A stretch of 64,000 bases of DNA from Benincasa hispida (taxonomy: Eukaryota; Streptophyta; Magnoliopsida; Cucurbitales; Cucurbitaceae), in the NCBI RefSeq assembly GCF_009727055.1, contig NC_052349.1, positions 36,237,109-36,301,108 of the forward strand, written 5' to 3'. The translations under genes were made by a program, and so were the position numbers. The notes beneath the pieces are model-generated. The model had not been told where the DNA came from and made no database searches. It worked only from the letters and a program-made list of their open reading frames with translations. Shown piece after piece: positions 12,653-24,567 of this stretch (position 1 is the first letter of the stretch; each line of letters starts with the position of its first letter).

Positions 12653-14862
12653 TGAAGGATCTCATATCTAAGAGTTCCATGAACACGTTCGGATCACTCC
12701 GATCTCACAGTGACCGAAATACAATATTATACATTCCAAACATACAATTATGCAAAAAAACACTAATTATTAGCATGCTTTGAACAAGAAAATAACAAGG
12801 GAAAGAGTACCATACCAGTTGAAGACAATCTTCAATCTTCGGCACTCACAGCATAAAAAAACCTCCACACGATCTACCAGTGCCCAGGGGAAGCGTCGAC
12901 TGTAGCAGCACGAACAACAGCGAACACGAACGGCATAGAGACGACACCACTAGTAAAAAGCCCCAGGTATTCTTGGAGTGAGAACCCAAAGCGTGGTCTT
13001 TGGTGAATTTGGTTGAGGAAGGAGGAAACACGAATCGTGTAGGTGATAAGCAAGTGGGAGGGAAAAAAGACGCTATCNGTCTTTGGTGAATTTGGTTGAG
13101 GAAGGAGGAAACACGAATCGTGTAGGTGATAAGCAAGTGGGAGGGAAAAAAGACGCTATCACATATCAGACTACTTATCGTTTAGGAGGAGTTACACGGT
13201 TGTGTAGGATTTACTGAACGATCGTTTAGGAAAAGGTATACGATCGTTTAGCAAAATCGACACACTATACGATCATTTAAAGAAGCTATGCAATAGTGTT
13301 GGCGATAGTGTGCGATCGTTTAGGTGTGAGGTGGACGATCGTTTAGGCGGAGAGGAGCTAGTCTCTCGATTCTTTAAGCGATCGTTCATTTATCACCAAC
13401 GCGCTTTCTCTTTTTCTCTTCGGGGCGATTGATCAAATGAAAACTATTTTCATTTTAATTCATCAGTTACAATAACTGACACTGGCCCACTAGCCCACAT
13501 CCGAACGTGAATTTTTTGCTTAATTATCATATAATTAACCAATTAAATAATAATAAATATAATCATATTATATTTTTAACCTATAGTTTGATATCACATA
13601 TCTTCAATAGTATTTTCTCCTCTACTTGATATAAATCATATTTATATCTAATTTTCTTCAAAACAATGTATCTCATACATTTAGCTAATTATATCATATA
13701 TAATTAACTAGTTCAATTATATCATATATAATCGAACTTCCTCTTGTCAATTTGAACATTTCAAATTAACCAAAATACTGGTTCTCGACTTTATCCAAAT
13801 TACCCAAGGGACTTAATGGACTTGTGACTCAAAGCTCTAACGATCCGTGAATAACTGACTAAACTTTTTAGCCACGAGATCCACCATCCATTAACTGTCA
13901 GGCATTCCACTAAAGACCAACAACTGAACTCTTCTTACCACAGATATATTTATGTGTCCATCAGATATAACCAATCATGAGTATGACGACCCTTCATAGA
14001 TGCTCGTAAGTACAACTGAATCAAATTACCGTTTTGCCCCTGTAGTTACATCTCACTCCTTAAGTACCACTGATTCCTCTAATGAACAATACAACATAGT
14101 CCAACTATGTGTGAACACCTCTCGAGCCAAGAGAAGGTGTGTGGCGCCACATCGTTCAAGCCTCGGAATCAGTTCTTAAGGGAGTTATCTATCTACTTAC
14201 CTCTGCCTCGGGGAAGGAGTGAATTTTATCTTGTGTAGCTGAGTTCCCAGCTCCTAAATCAGACGAATCCCCAAAATGGTAGGTTTGAATCGGCGACCTA
14301 GCTACTCGCACCCATACAAATCAAAGGACCGCCCTCAATGGCAGGAGTTCCCAACTCACTCAGGATTGAGGTCATCTTACCTATGGTCATCCTAGTGAAG
14401 TGAAGTCTCAGTCATGAACGGTGTTATATAACGAGACGTTAATACTTTGTGGTCAGGTTTTATACAAACTCTTTGTATAGGACACCCCTATTCGCATGTC
14501 CCCAACACGAATGATCAGGATCAGACCATATGTGATAATTCACAACACTTGTGATCATTCCACAAAGCGGGTTGCATCCGTAGCGTTACCAGGATAAGGT
14601 TTCCCTCATATATCCATATACTAGAGACCATTTTGGTTATCACTCAAGACATGATCCACTTGTATGTCACCACATACATGCTTGAGTCACATGTAGATAA
14701 GCAAGGATTTTATGTTTATTGGTTTGTGGTAAAGCAAATAAAACAAGCAACTGAGAAAAAAATACAAAATGTGAAGTAAATATCATATATTAACAACATA
14801 AGCGTTCGTACAAACTGTTTACAAACTACAAGACATAAGACTTTAGAGCATCAACCCCAACA
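12653..14862 (-). mobile_element. Solo LTR (copia-family, 2210 bp) inside the MULE transposase
   Basis: Read on the minus strand it begins TGTTGGGGTTGATGC and ends CCTTCA. It is flanked by a perfect 5-bp target duplication CCAAC at 12648-12652 and 14863-14867. No internal retroelement coding follows, so it is a solo LTR left by LTR-LTR recombination. The same family appears at 18508-20382, 53655-54204 and 55156-57069. Within it, CGATCGTTTA-type motifs recur about seven times between 13165 and 13390. Its length is inflated by the 82-bp duplication around the N at 13078. Confidence 0.9.
12996..13160. repeat. Perfect 82-bp direct repeat around a single N (assembly join)
   Basis: Bases 12996-13077 are repeated exactly at 13079-13160, with one N at 13078 between them. 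Identical copies on both sides of a placeholder base are the signature of two overlapping contig ends that were joined without merging, so the true sequence probably has one copy. Confidence 0.9.
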
Positions 14863-15614
14863 CCAACAACCGTGCTATTATTAAAGTTTATAACAAGATT
14901 TTGTTTTATATGCCATGTGCACAATCTATGAAATGCCATGGGAAAAAATGCACAAATAGCATTGCCGACAGATACCATCCGATCAGACACAAACACCAAA
15001 TTATCGGGTTCTCCTATACTGCATTTCAAGTTTAACATAAACCATTTCCATGATCAATTGGTTTTCATTGTCCACTATTGCATATGCTAGTGGGTATAAT
15101 TAATTGTTCCCGTCCATAAAAATCGCAACCAACATGGTGCCTTTGTATTTTCCTTTCAAGTGCGACCCATCAACAATAATACAAGGCCGACAACTTGCGA
15201 AACCTCTAATAAAAGGGCCTAATGTCATAAATATATACTTGAAATGCACCTCATCTTCTTCGATCTCAAATACTGTACCTAGATTCTCTACTTTTAACGC
15301 TTCTCCATAAGCATGTAGTATGGAAATGAGTATTCTGGAGTACCTCTAGTGAGATCATACGCAGTTTCCCTTACACGCCACACTTTATTATAACTTATGT
15401 TCACGCCATAATCTCTCCTCATATTCTCAATGATATGACAAGGTTTATAAATATGTCCTATTCCCGTGAACTTATTTTTAATGAGCTAACCAACAACCGT
15501 AGCAGTTGCTTGTCTATGGTCGTGATTCAGAATTCCAATGGAACATGTGTGCGAACTGCAGTACTTTGTGATCTTGAATATATCAGACTCTTCCATTTTA
15601 ACTGCACAAAGGCT

Positions 15615-16388
15615 CTACTTACATGTCTCCCCAATACATTTGACAGTGAATAGAGATTTGGTTGACTTTCTGACCTTAAATTCAAAATTTTTATTGATGG
15701 ACAGAATAGATAATCTCATTTTCAAGTTCTTTTTGCTAAAAAATAGTTGACCAACTTCAACGTCCTCCGTCCCAGATGAAGAGGTGCCAGACATAATCAA
15801 CTCTGTCCTATGACTTGAAGACACAGATGGTGGAATCCCTGAAGCTACTGTAGAACGATGCACATCTCCATGATCACGATCCATTTCATTCAATCCTATC
15901 GATTGCTCATTCACATCCACTGAAGGACCACAATCCATATAATTGAATCTAGATGGTCTCTCATTACCAACAACTGAAGTACCGCCCAATTCTGAATTCA
16001 ATCTTGTTGGATTAGTGCAGTCATTGTTTAGTGATAATGTTGATGGTATAGTGTTGGTAGACAATGGAATATCATCCTCTTCCCAACGAAACTGATATGA
16101 TTCTTTGTATTGTTTGTCCACAGTCGTATCATCATAACTCACATTTCCAAACCCCATTCTAATATTTTCGTCCTGATTCGATTTCAACGTTATAGTTAAT
16201 TGAAGTCTACTAAGTTCTTCTCGCAAAAGAAGGAAGCAAACATCATCATCATTCCTTATGTATTGTGGAGGGGCTTCAAATTCAAACTCATATTTAACTT
16301 TCAGTATAAGATCAAACTCTGAAGAACTGACATTTGTAACCCTGTAAATGCGAGATTTAAGTTCTTCATACTTCAATATATGAGGCAC
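15615..16388 (-). CDS. MuDR-type transposase, N-terminal fragment
   Basis: This 257-codon frame carries a plant MuDR N-terminal module: an EFEF/ICFLL-like segment near residue 35-55, a long acidic and Ser/Asn-rich linker, then VGQLFFSKKNLKMRLSI near residue 210, the hallmark start of the Mutator transposase DNA-binding domain, with a Cys pair (VKCIGETC) at the end. The frame stops at that point, whereas a full transposase would continue into the DDE core. Remnants of the core follow at 14868-15600 in shifted frames, so this is the longest surviving piece of a dead gene. Confidence 0.8.
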   Translation of the reverse strand: MPHILKYEELKSRIYRVTNVSSSEFDLILKVKYEFEFEAPPQYIRNDDDVCFLLLREELSRLQLTITLKSNQDENIRMGFGNVSYDDTTVDKQYKESYQFRWEEDDIPLSTNTIPSTLSLNNDCTNPTRLNSELGGTSVVGNERPSRFNYMDCGPSVDVNEQSIGLNEMDRDHGDVHRSTVASGIPPSVSSSHRTELIMSGTSSSGTEDVEVGQLFFSKKNLKMRLSILSINKNFEFKVRKSTKSLFTVKCIGETCK

Positions 16389-16525
16389 AATGATTCATGT
16401 CAATTGTCCCCCAATATACAAACTTTGATTCTCATCCCAATCACCTCCATATCAAATAAGTAGATATTTTTCTGTCATCCTACAAAGCAAGAGAGCATTT
16501 GTCATTAAGTTGTACAAGCAAATGA

Positions 16526-16690
16526 AGTGTACTCTCGCTCTCTCTCTTAATCTCACTCTCTCAATCTCGCTCTCTCTCAAAATCTCGCTCTCTCTCGTAA
16601 TCTCCCTCTCTCTTAATCTCACTCTCTCTCTTACTCTTGCTCTCTTTCTTACTCTTGCTCTTTCTTACTATCTCTCAATACAAAATTTCG
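16526..16690. repeat. CT-rich microsatellite-like tract (CTCTCTC with AATCTCG spacers)
   Basis: A pyrimidine tract of TCTCGCTCTCTC and TTAATCTCACTCTC units, directly visible. It sits upstream of the MULE transposase on the coding strand, where it would lie in the 5' leader. The Leu/Ser-rich open frame across it is not a gene. Confidence 0.85.
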
Positions 16691-17381
16691 TAATTCTACC
16701 TTTTCAGAAATAAGACAACAAAAATAATTAAACAAACTCAAAATAATGAAACACCTTTCTGAAAAACCTATTCTGTTCTGAAAAAGCCTCGTCTTGAAAA
16801 TCCCTGTTCGAAAAATCTCCATTCAACAAAACACCATAAATAATCAAAGAAGTAATCACCTTTGAAATAGAGTTTAGAGTTTAAAGAAATCACCATTGTA
16901 TTGTGTTTAGATATTATTGATTTGATTTTAGGCTTCCGTCGTGAAAATTGTCAAATCATTCATACACTGACGAGCAATCACATGAAACCAAGGAATTTCA
17001 AACGAGAGCGAGAGCGTTTAATCAGACAAGAACGAGATTTACCTCATGAGGCTAGTATAAGGGAAATTTACATAATTTGGTATGACGATGATGTCAGCAG
17101 AGGGTCAATTGACATTATTTTTTAAAAATGGGTCATTTGACATTTTGGACCCAAAAATTGGGTCATTCGTACAAATTTCCCAATAAGGGTAAAGAACAAA
17201 CCTTTTCCTCCGTAGCTCCTTCAATTGAATCAAAATCATCGTCGTCTGTAGCAATCAGATTAGGAAACAAAGACAAGAAATTAATCATCAGCCTAAACCA
17301 AAAAAAAAAAAAAAATGGTCTAATAACCGAGGCGAAGGAAGTACCGAAGATGTCGCAGTCAGAGTCCGCATTCGCCGGTAT

Positions 17382-18507
17382 TTCTCTCCTGAAACTACTG
17401 GTCATCGGCGTTCCCAACCGGAATATTGAAACAATACACATGAAAGTTCAATGATGAAGCGATGCCTAAGCAATGGATTGGAGCTTTTCAGAGCCTCTGG
17501 GGCGAGATTTTTTCCGTAGTAGAGGTTTCATTTTTGTTTAGGTTGGTTTCAATTTATTCTTGAATTTCAAAATCTCTATCTTCTGCTAAATACTTACCTT
17601 AGATTTAATCTCTATTAATTAATTTAAAATCATTTTTAATTTTAATGATGAAATAATGAAAAATAATTTATTATAATCCTTTTAGTTTTTTTTAATAATA
17701 TAGACATTAATAATAAAGATGGAAATTATGTATTTAGTGAAATTGATGCTAATATAAATTTTGAAATCTAGAGACTCAAATTGAAATAAAGCGTGAATTT
17801 CAAAGATAAAAATTGTAAAGTTTTAAACATTAAAGAACAAAATTGAAACCAAATTCAAGTGAAAATGAAGCTAAAAAGAAAAAATCGAGAGCTTCATGAT
17901 CACCTCAAAGGAAATTCCAAACTTTAAAGGCTGCAAACCGAAGAGTACAACATCGAGATGTTGTGCATAGCGTCTCGATGCTAGGAACTTCAACGAAAGT
18001 TTGACCACACATTGAACAATTTTTAGAAATATTAGACAACATTAGCTTTGTTTTCTCTCGATTTTAAGGCATCCGAATCTTAGCTCTCCTCTACGGTTTT
18101 TTAATTAGACTTTTCTCTCTCCCATAATAATCCATCCACCCAATTGCGATCTCTTGTATATATTCTGAATGAGCAACTAAACTTCACACTCCTATTCAAA
18201 GATTGGTTATATATAATTGTAATGTTGTGAGGATTGTATAATTTGTAAATTTTCTTTGTATGCAAGTGTTCTTTGATTTTATTCTTATTTACGAACATGC
18301 AATTTGGTTAATTTAATTGACGTCTCGCCTGATGTTTGGTAAGACTTGATTTCTCCCTTGTGCTATTTAACTCTTATCTCTTAGAAAATTACCAAATTAA
18401 ACAAACCCTTCCCTTATTACCTTTTGTTGAAAATTTGTTGTGAAAATTACAATTACAACATATACATTTCATTCCTCCTTCTTCTAATGCTACGAACATG
18501 TCCTAGT
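17382..18507. other. Upstream flank of gene X', near-copy of 52504-53654
   Basis: No gene seen. The sequence starts at the 5' side of exon 1' and is almost the same as 52504-53654; the differences beyond about 17520 are mostly one- or two-base insertions and deletions. The last bases (GCTACGAACATGTC) belong to the repeat family that continues after the solo LTR at 20388, so the CACTA-like DNA probably begins somewhere in this stretch. Confidence 0.6.
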
Positions 18508-20382
18508 TGTTGGGAATGATGTTCTAAATCTCTTTGTTAATCTTGTAGTTGTGTAAACTCTATATAAACATATTGTTGTTAATAAAATAATTATTATTTA
18601 ATAAACATTGTACTCGATCCAATAAACTAACATCCGAGGTTATTTAATTTAAACAAGTTAGTGTAGACATATAAGTGGACTTGTTTAAATGATAATCTAA
18701 ATGGTCATGGATAAGACTGGGTACCTTATCCTGATGACACTACAGATACGACCCACTTTGTAGATGTTACAAGTGTTGTAAAGTGCTACAAATGATTTGA
18801 TCCTGATCATTCATGTGGAGACATGCGAGCGGGTATCCTATACAAAGAGTTTGTATAAGACCGGACCACAGAATGATTAGTCTCTTTTATAATACCGTTA
18901 ATAATAGAGACTTATATTTCACTAGGATGACCATAGGTGACATACTAAATCCTGAGTGAGTTGTGAACTCCTGCTCATGAAGGCGGTCCTTTGATTTGTA
19001 TGGGTGAGAGCCAGATTGCCAACTCAACAAGCCTACCATTTTGGGAATCGTCTGACTGGGAGCTGGAACTCAGCACACAAGACAAAATTCACTCATTCCC
19101 TGATGCAGGGGCAAGTAGATAAATTACCTCCTTAAAGCTAATTTCGTGGTCTTGAATATAGTGGCCACACCCTCTCTTTGCGCCGAAGACTTGGTCATAG
19201 TGGACTATGACTTATTATTCATTAGAACAATCGTAGTACTTAAGGAGTTAGATGTAACTACAAGGGCAAAACAGTGTTTTGGCTCAGCTGTACTTACAAA
19301 GCAATTTGTGGAAGGGTTATCGCACTGTTGATTGGTTATATCCAATGGACACATAAATTTATCTATAGTGCAAAGAGTGCAGTTATCGGTCTTTAGTAGA
19401 GTATCGACAGTTAACAGATGTTGGGTAATTTAATTAAAGAGTTTAATTATTTTATCCGAGTACTGTTGAAGTTCAATCTACAGGGACTTAATCTTTGGAT
19501 TAATTTAAGTTTCAAATTAATTGAGGAATATTAAATTGATATATATATAATAATAATGCATTATTGATAAATTAATATTGAGTAGGAATTTGAATATGAT
19601 TCAAAATACCAATTTAATGAATGAGATTCATATAATCAAATATAAATTGATTTATTATTGAGAGGAAATAAATATTTGGATATGATCAAATATCATTTTA
19701 TAGGATGAGATTCATATAAATTGAATTTAATATAAATGTGATTTAATATTAAATTCCATCGCTATAGTTAAGAGAGAATAAAATCTATAGTTTATGTTGT
19801 ATTTGATACAATATAAAATTATAGACTATATGTTATATTTGATATAACATATAGTGTATACATAATAAAGTAGTTATCATATATTCTATTAATTTATTTG
19901 AAATTAATAAAAGAGAAAAAGTTATAACTTCCTCCTATTATTCTCTCAATAACTAACTTGTGATAAAAGAAGTTGAGAGATCATCTTCTTCTAGACAATT
20001 CTGACAGAGAAGTTTTATTTGATAGAGAAAAGTTCTTTAAAGAAAACTTTCATCTCATCCTCTCCATCTCCTTCTCTCTTCCTATGACTCAAGCAAAGCC
20101 CACAACTCCTGCTTGAGTCTTTGAATCCCAAAAGAGAATACAGAGGGTTCTCGACTGGTGGTGTCCGTGTGTGAAGAAGGAGTTCTGTTCGTGTCTAGAA
20201 CGAGGGATTACTTGAAGAAAGGTTCTTCAAATGTGAGATTTCTTGAAACCTGTTTTCTTTGTAAAAACATGCTGTAATTTAACCTGGTTTGTATGTTTAT
20301 AATAAATTTTTGTATTCAATAATGAAAGGAATTTGGACGATCGGCTTCCGCTCAAGGATCTCCTCATGTTGAGATTCCTTCA
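18508..20382 (+). mobile_element. Solo LTR (copia-family, 1875 bp)
   Basis: It begins TGTTGGGAATGATG and ends GATTCCTTCA, with a perfect 5-bp target duplication CTAGT at 18503-18507 and 20383-20387. No retroelement coding adjoins it. It is the same family as the LTRs at 12653-14862 and 55156-57069, in opposite orientation to both. The same insertion, with the same CTAGT flank, is present in truncated form at 53655-54204. Confidence 0.92.
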
Positions 20383-23300
20383 CTAGTTTCACTTAAACAC
20401 CATTAAAACCACAAAGTAGCAATAAATGCATAGAAAGTGTCGAAGTGAATCCCTCCCTCCTAAATCCACCTAAATTTCTTTCAAGACTAGACCCGTCATT
20501 CAAAATGTCTTAGAAGCCTAAACTATGCTACAAACATGTCGTAAACACTAAAAACAACAATTTTACTATGCTATGAACATGTCGTAAATCCACTTATACA
20601 ACTTTTGAGACGAAATAAGTAATTAAATAGTCTTAAAAATATATAGTCCATCTCTCAAAAGCAATAAATAAGCCAAAAGAAAGTTCTTAAAAAGTGTCGA
20701 AACCTCTCCTCACGTTGTGAACCTCTCCCTTTTAAATTCACCTAAATTTTTTTCAAGTCTAAAACCGTCCTAGAAGCCTAAACTACGCTACAAACGTGTC
20801 GTAAACACTACAAACAATCATTTTACTATGCTACGAACATGTCGTAAATCCACTTATACAACTTTTGAGACTAAATAAGTAATTCAATAGTCCTAAAAAT
20901 ATATAGCCCATCTCTCAAAAGCTATAAATAAGCCAAAAGAAAGTTCCTAAAAAATGTTAGAACCCCTTCCCATGTTGTGAACCTTTCCCTCTTAAATCCA
21001 CCTAAATTTCTTTCAAGTCTAAAACCGTCATTCAAAATGTCCTAGAAGCCTAAACTATGCTACAAACGTGTTGTAAACACTACAAACAACCATTTTACTA
21101 TGCTACGAACATGTCGTAAATCTACTTATCAACTTTTGAGACTAAATAAGTAATTCAATAGTCCTAAAAATATATACTGTATCTCTCGAAAGCTATAAAT
21201 AAGCTAAAAGAAAGTTCCTAAAAAGTCTCAGAACCCCTGTTCACATTGTGAACCCCTCCCTCCTAAATAAGCTAGAAGAATTTTTCTCTTGAAACCTACA
21301 AAGTAGCAAAAGAAAAAAAAAGATTTCTACACAACTACAAACTTGTCTTAAACACATCTAAAACATAGAGAATGTTGAAATAAAAGTATCTATATTTTCT
21401 ACCATAGCTGTAGGATTTCCACATAACAATGTAACAAGTTCCTAAATCCACTAAAACACACATATGTAACATAAATTTACACATGTATAATATAATACAA
21501 TGTACATATGCATCTTTGGCGGCTTTGCTTACTCAATCATCCTTCTCTGAGAAGTGACTTTCGTGAAACATTTCCACTGGGCCGACATCTTCACCATCTT
21601 TTGTTGTCTATAGTTCAATAAAAAAATTATTAGTCAAACATAATGAGATAATGAATAAAACAACAATGAATTTGCATCATATTAATTATTTTGCACTTTA
21701 GAAAGGATTTTGACCTACAACAATGGTTGAAGTTGAGACATTTTCTACTCTTCTTATTCGTCTCCTTTTTTTGCTACATGAATTAAAAATTTATTAGTAC
21801 CTAAGTGGAACTTTGATTCTAAAAAAACCTAAAATTTTTCTAAAAGTCACTTAACTCTTAAAACCAACTAAAAAAGCTTCGAAGTGACTAAGAAGCACTT
21901 TCATTCTTAAAATAATCTAAAAATGGTTAAGTGCCACTTTGATTCTCAAACCTAAACTAAAAAGTTCTCAAGTTTCATTTTCACTCTCCAACTCAAATTA
22001 AAAAGCTCCTAAAATTTGTTTAACTGATACTTTGACTCTCAAAAAAACTTCAAAAGTTCCTGTAAGTTATTTTGACTCTCAAAACTAACTTAAAAGTTCC
22101 TAAATAGTATCTAAGAGGCACTTTCATTCTCAAAGCCAAACTAAAAAACTCTTAAAAATTACTCAAATGACACGACTCTTAAAGAAACCTAAAAAGTTCC
22201 TAAAAAATATGAATAACAAACATATTACCCAAAGAAACTAGATAACAATTGAAATTCATCTTGTAACTCCATGTTCACAAGAAGAATTTTTTACATGCTT
22301 TCTATATACTATATTTTTTTTATAAGCTTTTTGAACTCTAGCAAATGCTCGTGAAGTCCCTCTAGCCACAATCTATAAACAAATTAAGTTCCAAAACACA
22401 CCCTTTTATATTTAGTTAAATAAGTAATTGAGTTTCTCTCTCTCACTTTATAAATCTTACTTTCTATTTTTTTTTCCATCAACCTAAATCACATAATATA
22501 GAATGTCAAAATTTTAATCATCATCCATGTAGTTTAAATCTTTTCACCCCATTTTTTTCAACTATTTGTAAAAAAAACAACAATTATAAGATAAGTGTTT
22601 AAAATTGATGCTACAAATACAAGTAAGATAGAGAAAAAAGAGTATATTCAACTACAAGTTATAACCTTCAGTTAAAACTCATTAATTAATGTAAAAAGTG
22701 TGTTCTTTTTTTCATTTCTTTTCTAATGCATTAATTTTAATCATTTGAAAATAACATTTGAGAAAGATGAGAAAAAAGTTGTTGGAAATGAGCTAATGTA
22801 CCATTTAGAAGTTTTAATTAGATCTTTATTTTAGTCAATTATACTCTAATACCTACTATTGAACTTTTTTTTTTCAAGAAAAATCAATGTTAATCAACAA
22901 AAAAAAAACATTAGCATTGTGTTAACACAATAGATAAACTTACAACGTGCAACTGTCGGAGTTGGAGGAGTGTGCGGCGCTAGCGTCGAAGGAGTGTGCA
23001 GCTACCGACGTCGGAAGAGCGGCCGCCAGACCTCCAAGCTTGTAAAGAAAAAAGTGAATGGGGGTGGTGGAAGAAAGAAACATGGGGCGGGAGGGGGGAG
23101 AGAGGAGTAGGAGGAAAATGGTGGAAAAGTGGAGTGAGAAAGAAAATGGGGAGAAAAGAAAGTGGGAATTAGGAAAAGAAAAAGGAAGGGAAAAACAGGG
23201 GAAAAGGAAAAATAGATTTTTTTAAACTTTGGCCAACATGTTGTGCGGGATAAGTGTTTAGCTGTGTCGGTACAAATATGTAAAAAAAAAATGTAGGATC

Positions 23301-23403
23301 TTGTTCATTTTGACCGACGAATTAAAATTATGTCAGGAGTATGTCGACGAAAATTGATGCGTTGGGAAAAAAAGCATCGAAACATGTAAAAATTCTTGTA
23401 GTG
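20383..23403. mobile_element. CACTA-like DNA element remnant, no transposase seen
   Basis: The right border reads, on the minus strand, CACTACAAGAATTTTTACAT at 23403 downward, a typical plant CACTA terminal inverted repeat. Inward of it are several kilobases of degenerate repeats, consistent with the subterminal repeats of this class. I did not find the left terminus; it may lie left of the solo LTR, since the same repeat motif occurs just before 18503. No coding frame of transposase character was seen. A GC-rich island at 22940-23060 stands out but has no identity I recognise. Confidence 0.5.
20430..21270. repeat. Tandem repeat, about 3 units of 260-272 bp
   Basis: The anchor CCTAAATTT followed by TTTCAAGTCTAAAACCGTC and then CTACAAACGTGTCGTAAAC occurs at 20469, 20741 and 21001, giving spacings of 272 and 260 bp. 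A partial fourth unit follows. A second set of shorter diverged repeats (CACTTTGACTCTCAAA...AAAAAGTTCCTAA type) fills about 21790-22210. Confidence 0.85.
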
Positions 23404-24022
23404 TTGATTGTGTGATTCCCTTAGGATTCGACTTGGTTAACAATTGCTACAAGTTAGAATAGGAAGCCAGTTTTATTTTGGTTGATCTCAACTCGACCAC
23501 ACTCGTATCCAACCATCTAAAAGAACCAAAGATGTGTATCAATTGTTCCAAAATTGGCACAAATTTTTTCATGTTAGATGGAATTTTAGTGATTCCTCTT
23601 CTGACCCTATAAATCACCATCTTCCACTATTAGGACCTTCCCATGTACCCATCAATTTTGATAGCAAGTTCAATAGATAGAGTTTATACAACACTCAAAC
23701 TAAGGTTCAATGGACAAATAAGGGAGAGACAGAAGAAGGGAGAGAGAATTGAAAAGAGAGAATGGGAAAAAACCCACTTCATAATTTTTTTTAAAAAAAA
23801 AACTATAATTTTTATTCTAGTTTTGGGTCTTGTTTCCATTTGGTTTCTAGATTTCAAAATAGGATGGGCTTGAAATTTTACTACTTCTACAATTACAAAA
23901 AGTTTGAGTTACAGACTTAATTATCCTAACCTATTTTTATCCTTTTTGCAATAAGTCCAATTAGATATCTTCTCAATTATGTTACATAAAAGTTGAAGCT
24001 AGTTTTGGAAATTTTTAAAACA

Positions 24023-24058
<36 letters not shown>

Positions 24059-24375
24059 GATAACAACATTTTAAAAAAGAATAGAGACATATAATAGATA
24101 GAAGATTGGGTGGGATTCGATTTGGTGTAGAAGATTAAGGAAAATTTAAAAAATAAAATTAAAAAGAGAGAAATCAAAATAGAATAGGATAAAAGAGAAA
24201 TAAAAAGAATGAATAATAAGAATGGGATAAAATCGAAAAAATTAGTATTTAAAGGTTCTAAAGAGAAACAAAATTTAGGGTTAAGAATTGGTTTTGAATA
24301 ACATTGGTTGATTACATGAATAGTGAAAAGATGGAAGAAAGAAATCAGACGGATGATTTGTGATTCTCCCGCTGG
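23404..24375. other. AT-rich flank with a 26-A run, no gene seen
   Basis: Contains a run of about 26 A at 24030-24055 and a purine-rich stretch at 24060-24290. The only long frame (76 codons at 23643) has no protein character. This is the expected upstream area of Pumilio-like copy B, but little resemblance to 8085-8360 remains. Confidence 0.5.
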
Positions 24376-24567
24376 GTGGTCAGAAGGAAGAAAAATAATA
24401 TTAACTTTGATTTATTGTCAAAGTATGCGATGACATTTGGAGGATACTCCCACCTTCAAAGATTATTATTGGGCGGAGATGAGAATTTGGAGTTAAGAAT
24501 GACGATAATTAACAAAGTGATACATGATATTCCGTTTCTAATATTGCATCCCTTTGGATATGAATAA

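Larger units (their letters stand above)
12043..15600 (-). pseudogene. MuDR-type transposase core, broken and split by a solo LTR
   Basis: Between 15600 and 14868 several short frames keep MULE core signatures, including a VDGSHLKGKYKGTML-like stretch (first catalytic Asp region) and SDRMVSVGNAI followed by LCTWHIKQNL (second Asp and the conserved W-H-x-x-K-N segment). The reading then enters the solo LTR at 14862. If the LTR and one copy of its CCAAC duplication are ignored, the same frame continues at 12647 with FRDATRAFHMTEF and stops at a TGA in place of the usual RWAR-type position. Further down is a SWIM finger. Several stops and frameshifts show the enzyme is inactive. Confidence 0.8.
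10641..17184 (-). mobile_element. Mutator-like element (MuDR/MULE type), transposase on minus strand
   Basis: The interval interrupts intron DNA that is continuous in the duplicate locus. A direct repeat AAGGGTAA flanks it (10633-10640 and 17185-17192); extending to 9 bp gives one mismatch, and MULEs usually make 8-11 bp duplications. The unoccupied locus has AAGGGTA at about 52287, as expected of the target. The ends are only weakly inverted (TTGACAAAAATAACC on the left, TTGGGAAATTTGTACG on the right read inward), so the termini are decayed or my borders are a few bases off. Inside are a MuDR-type N-terminal region, transposase remnants and a SWIM zinc finger, all minus strand. It also holds a GC-rich repeat island and a solo LTR. 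Class is secure; exact borders are moderate. Confidence 0.8.
9446..17381 (-). pseudogene. Gene X', broken duplicate of the 11-exon gene at 44787-52503
   Basis: Three exons of gene X are recognisable here on the minus strand. Exon 1' is 17345-17381 (37 bp, same length as exon 1) but its start codon has become ATA. Exon 2' is 17202-17245 (44 bp, same length, same GTTTG donor), coding an acidic DDDDFDSIEG stretch. The first 80 bp of exon 5 is at 9446-9525 after a GTAGCAG acceptor; it keeps KPKFRFQSQRR and then hits TAA at 9443-9445, where homology ends. Intron sequence is also retained: 9526-9735 matches 48495-48690, and 9736-10632 matches about 51219-52256. Exons 3, 4 and 6-11 are deleted, and a MuDR-type element occupies 10641-17184. 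Loss of start, exons and frame makes it non-functional. Confidence 0.85.

Noticed and set aside
16510..16713. Leu/Ser repeat peptide frame
   Set aside because: Translation of a CT-rich microsatellite.
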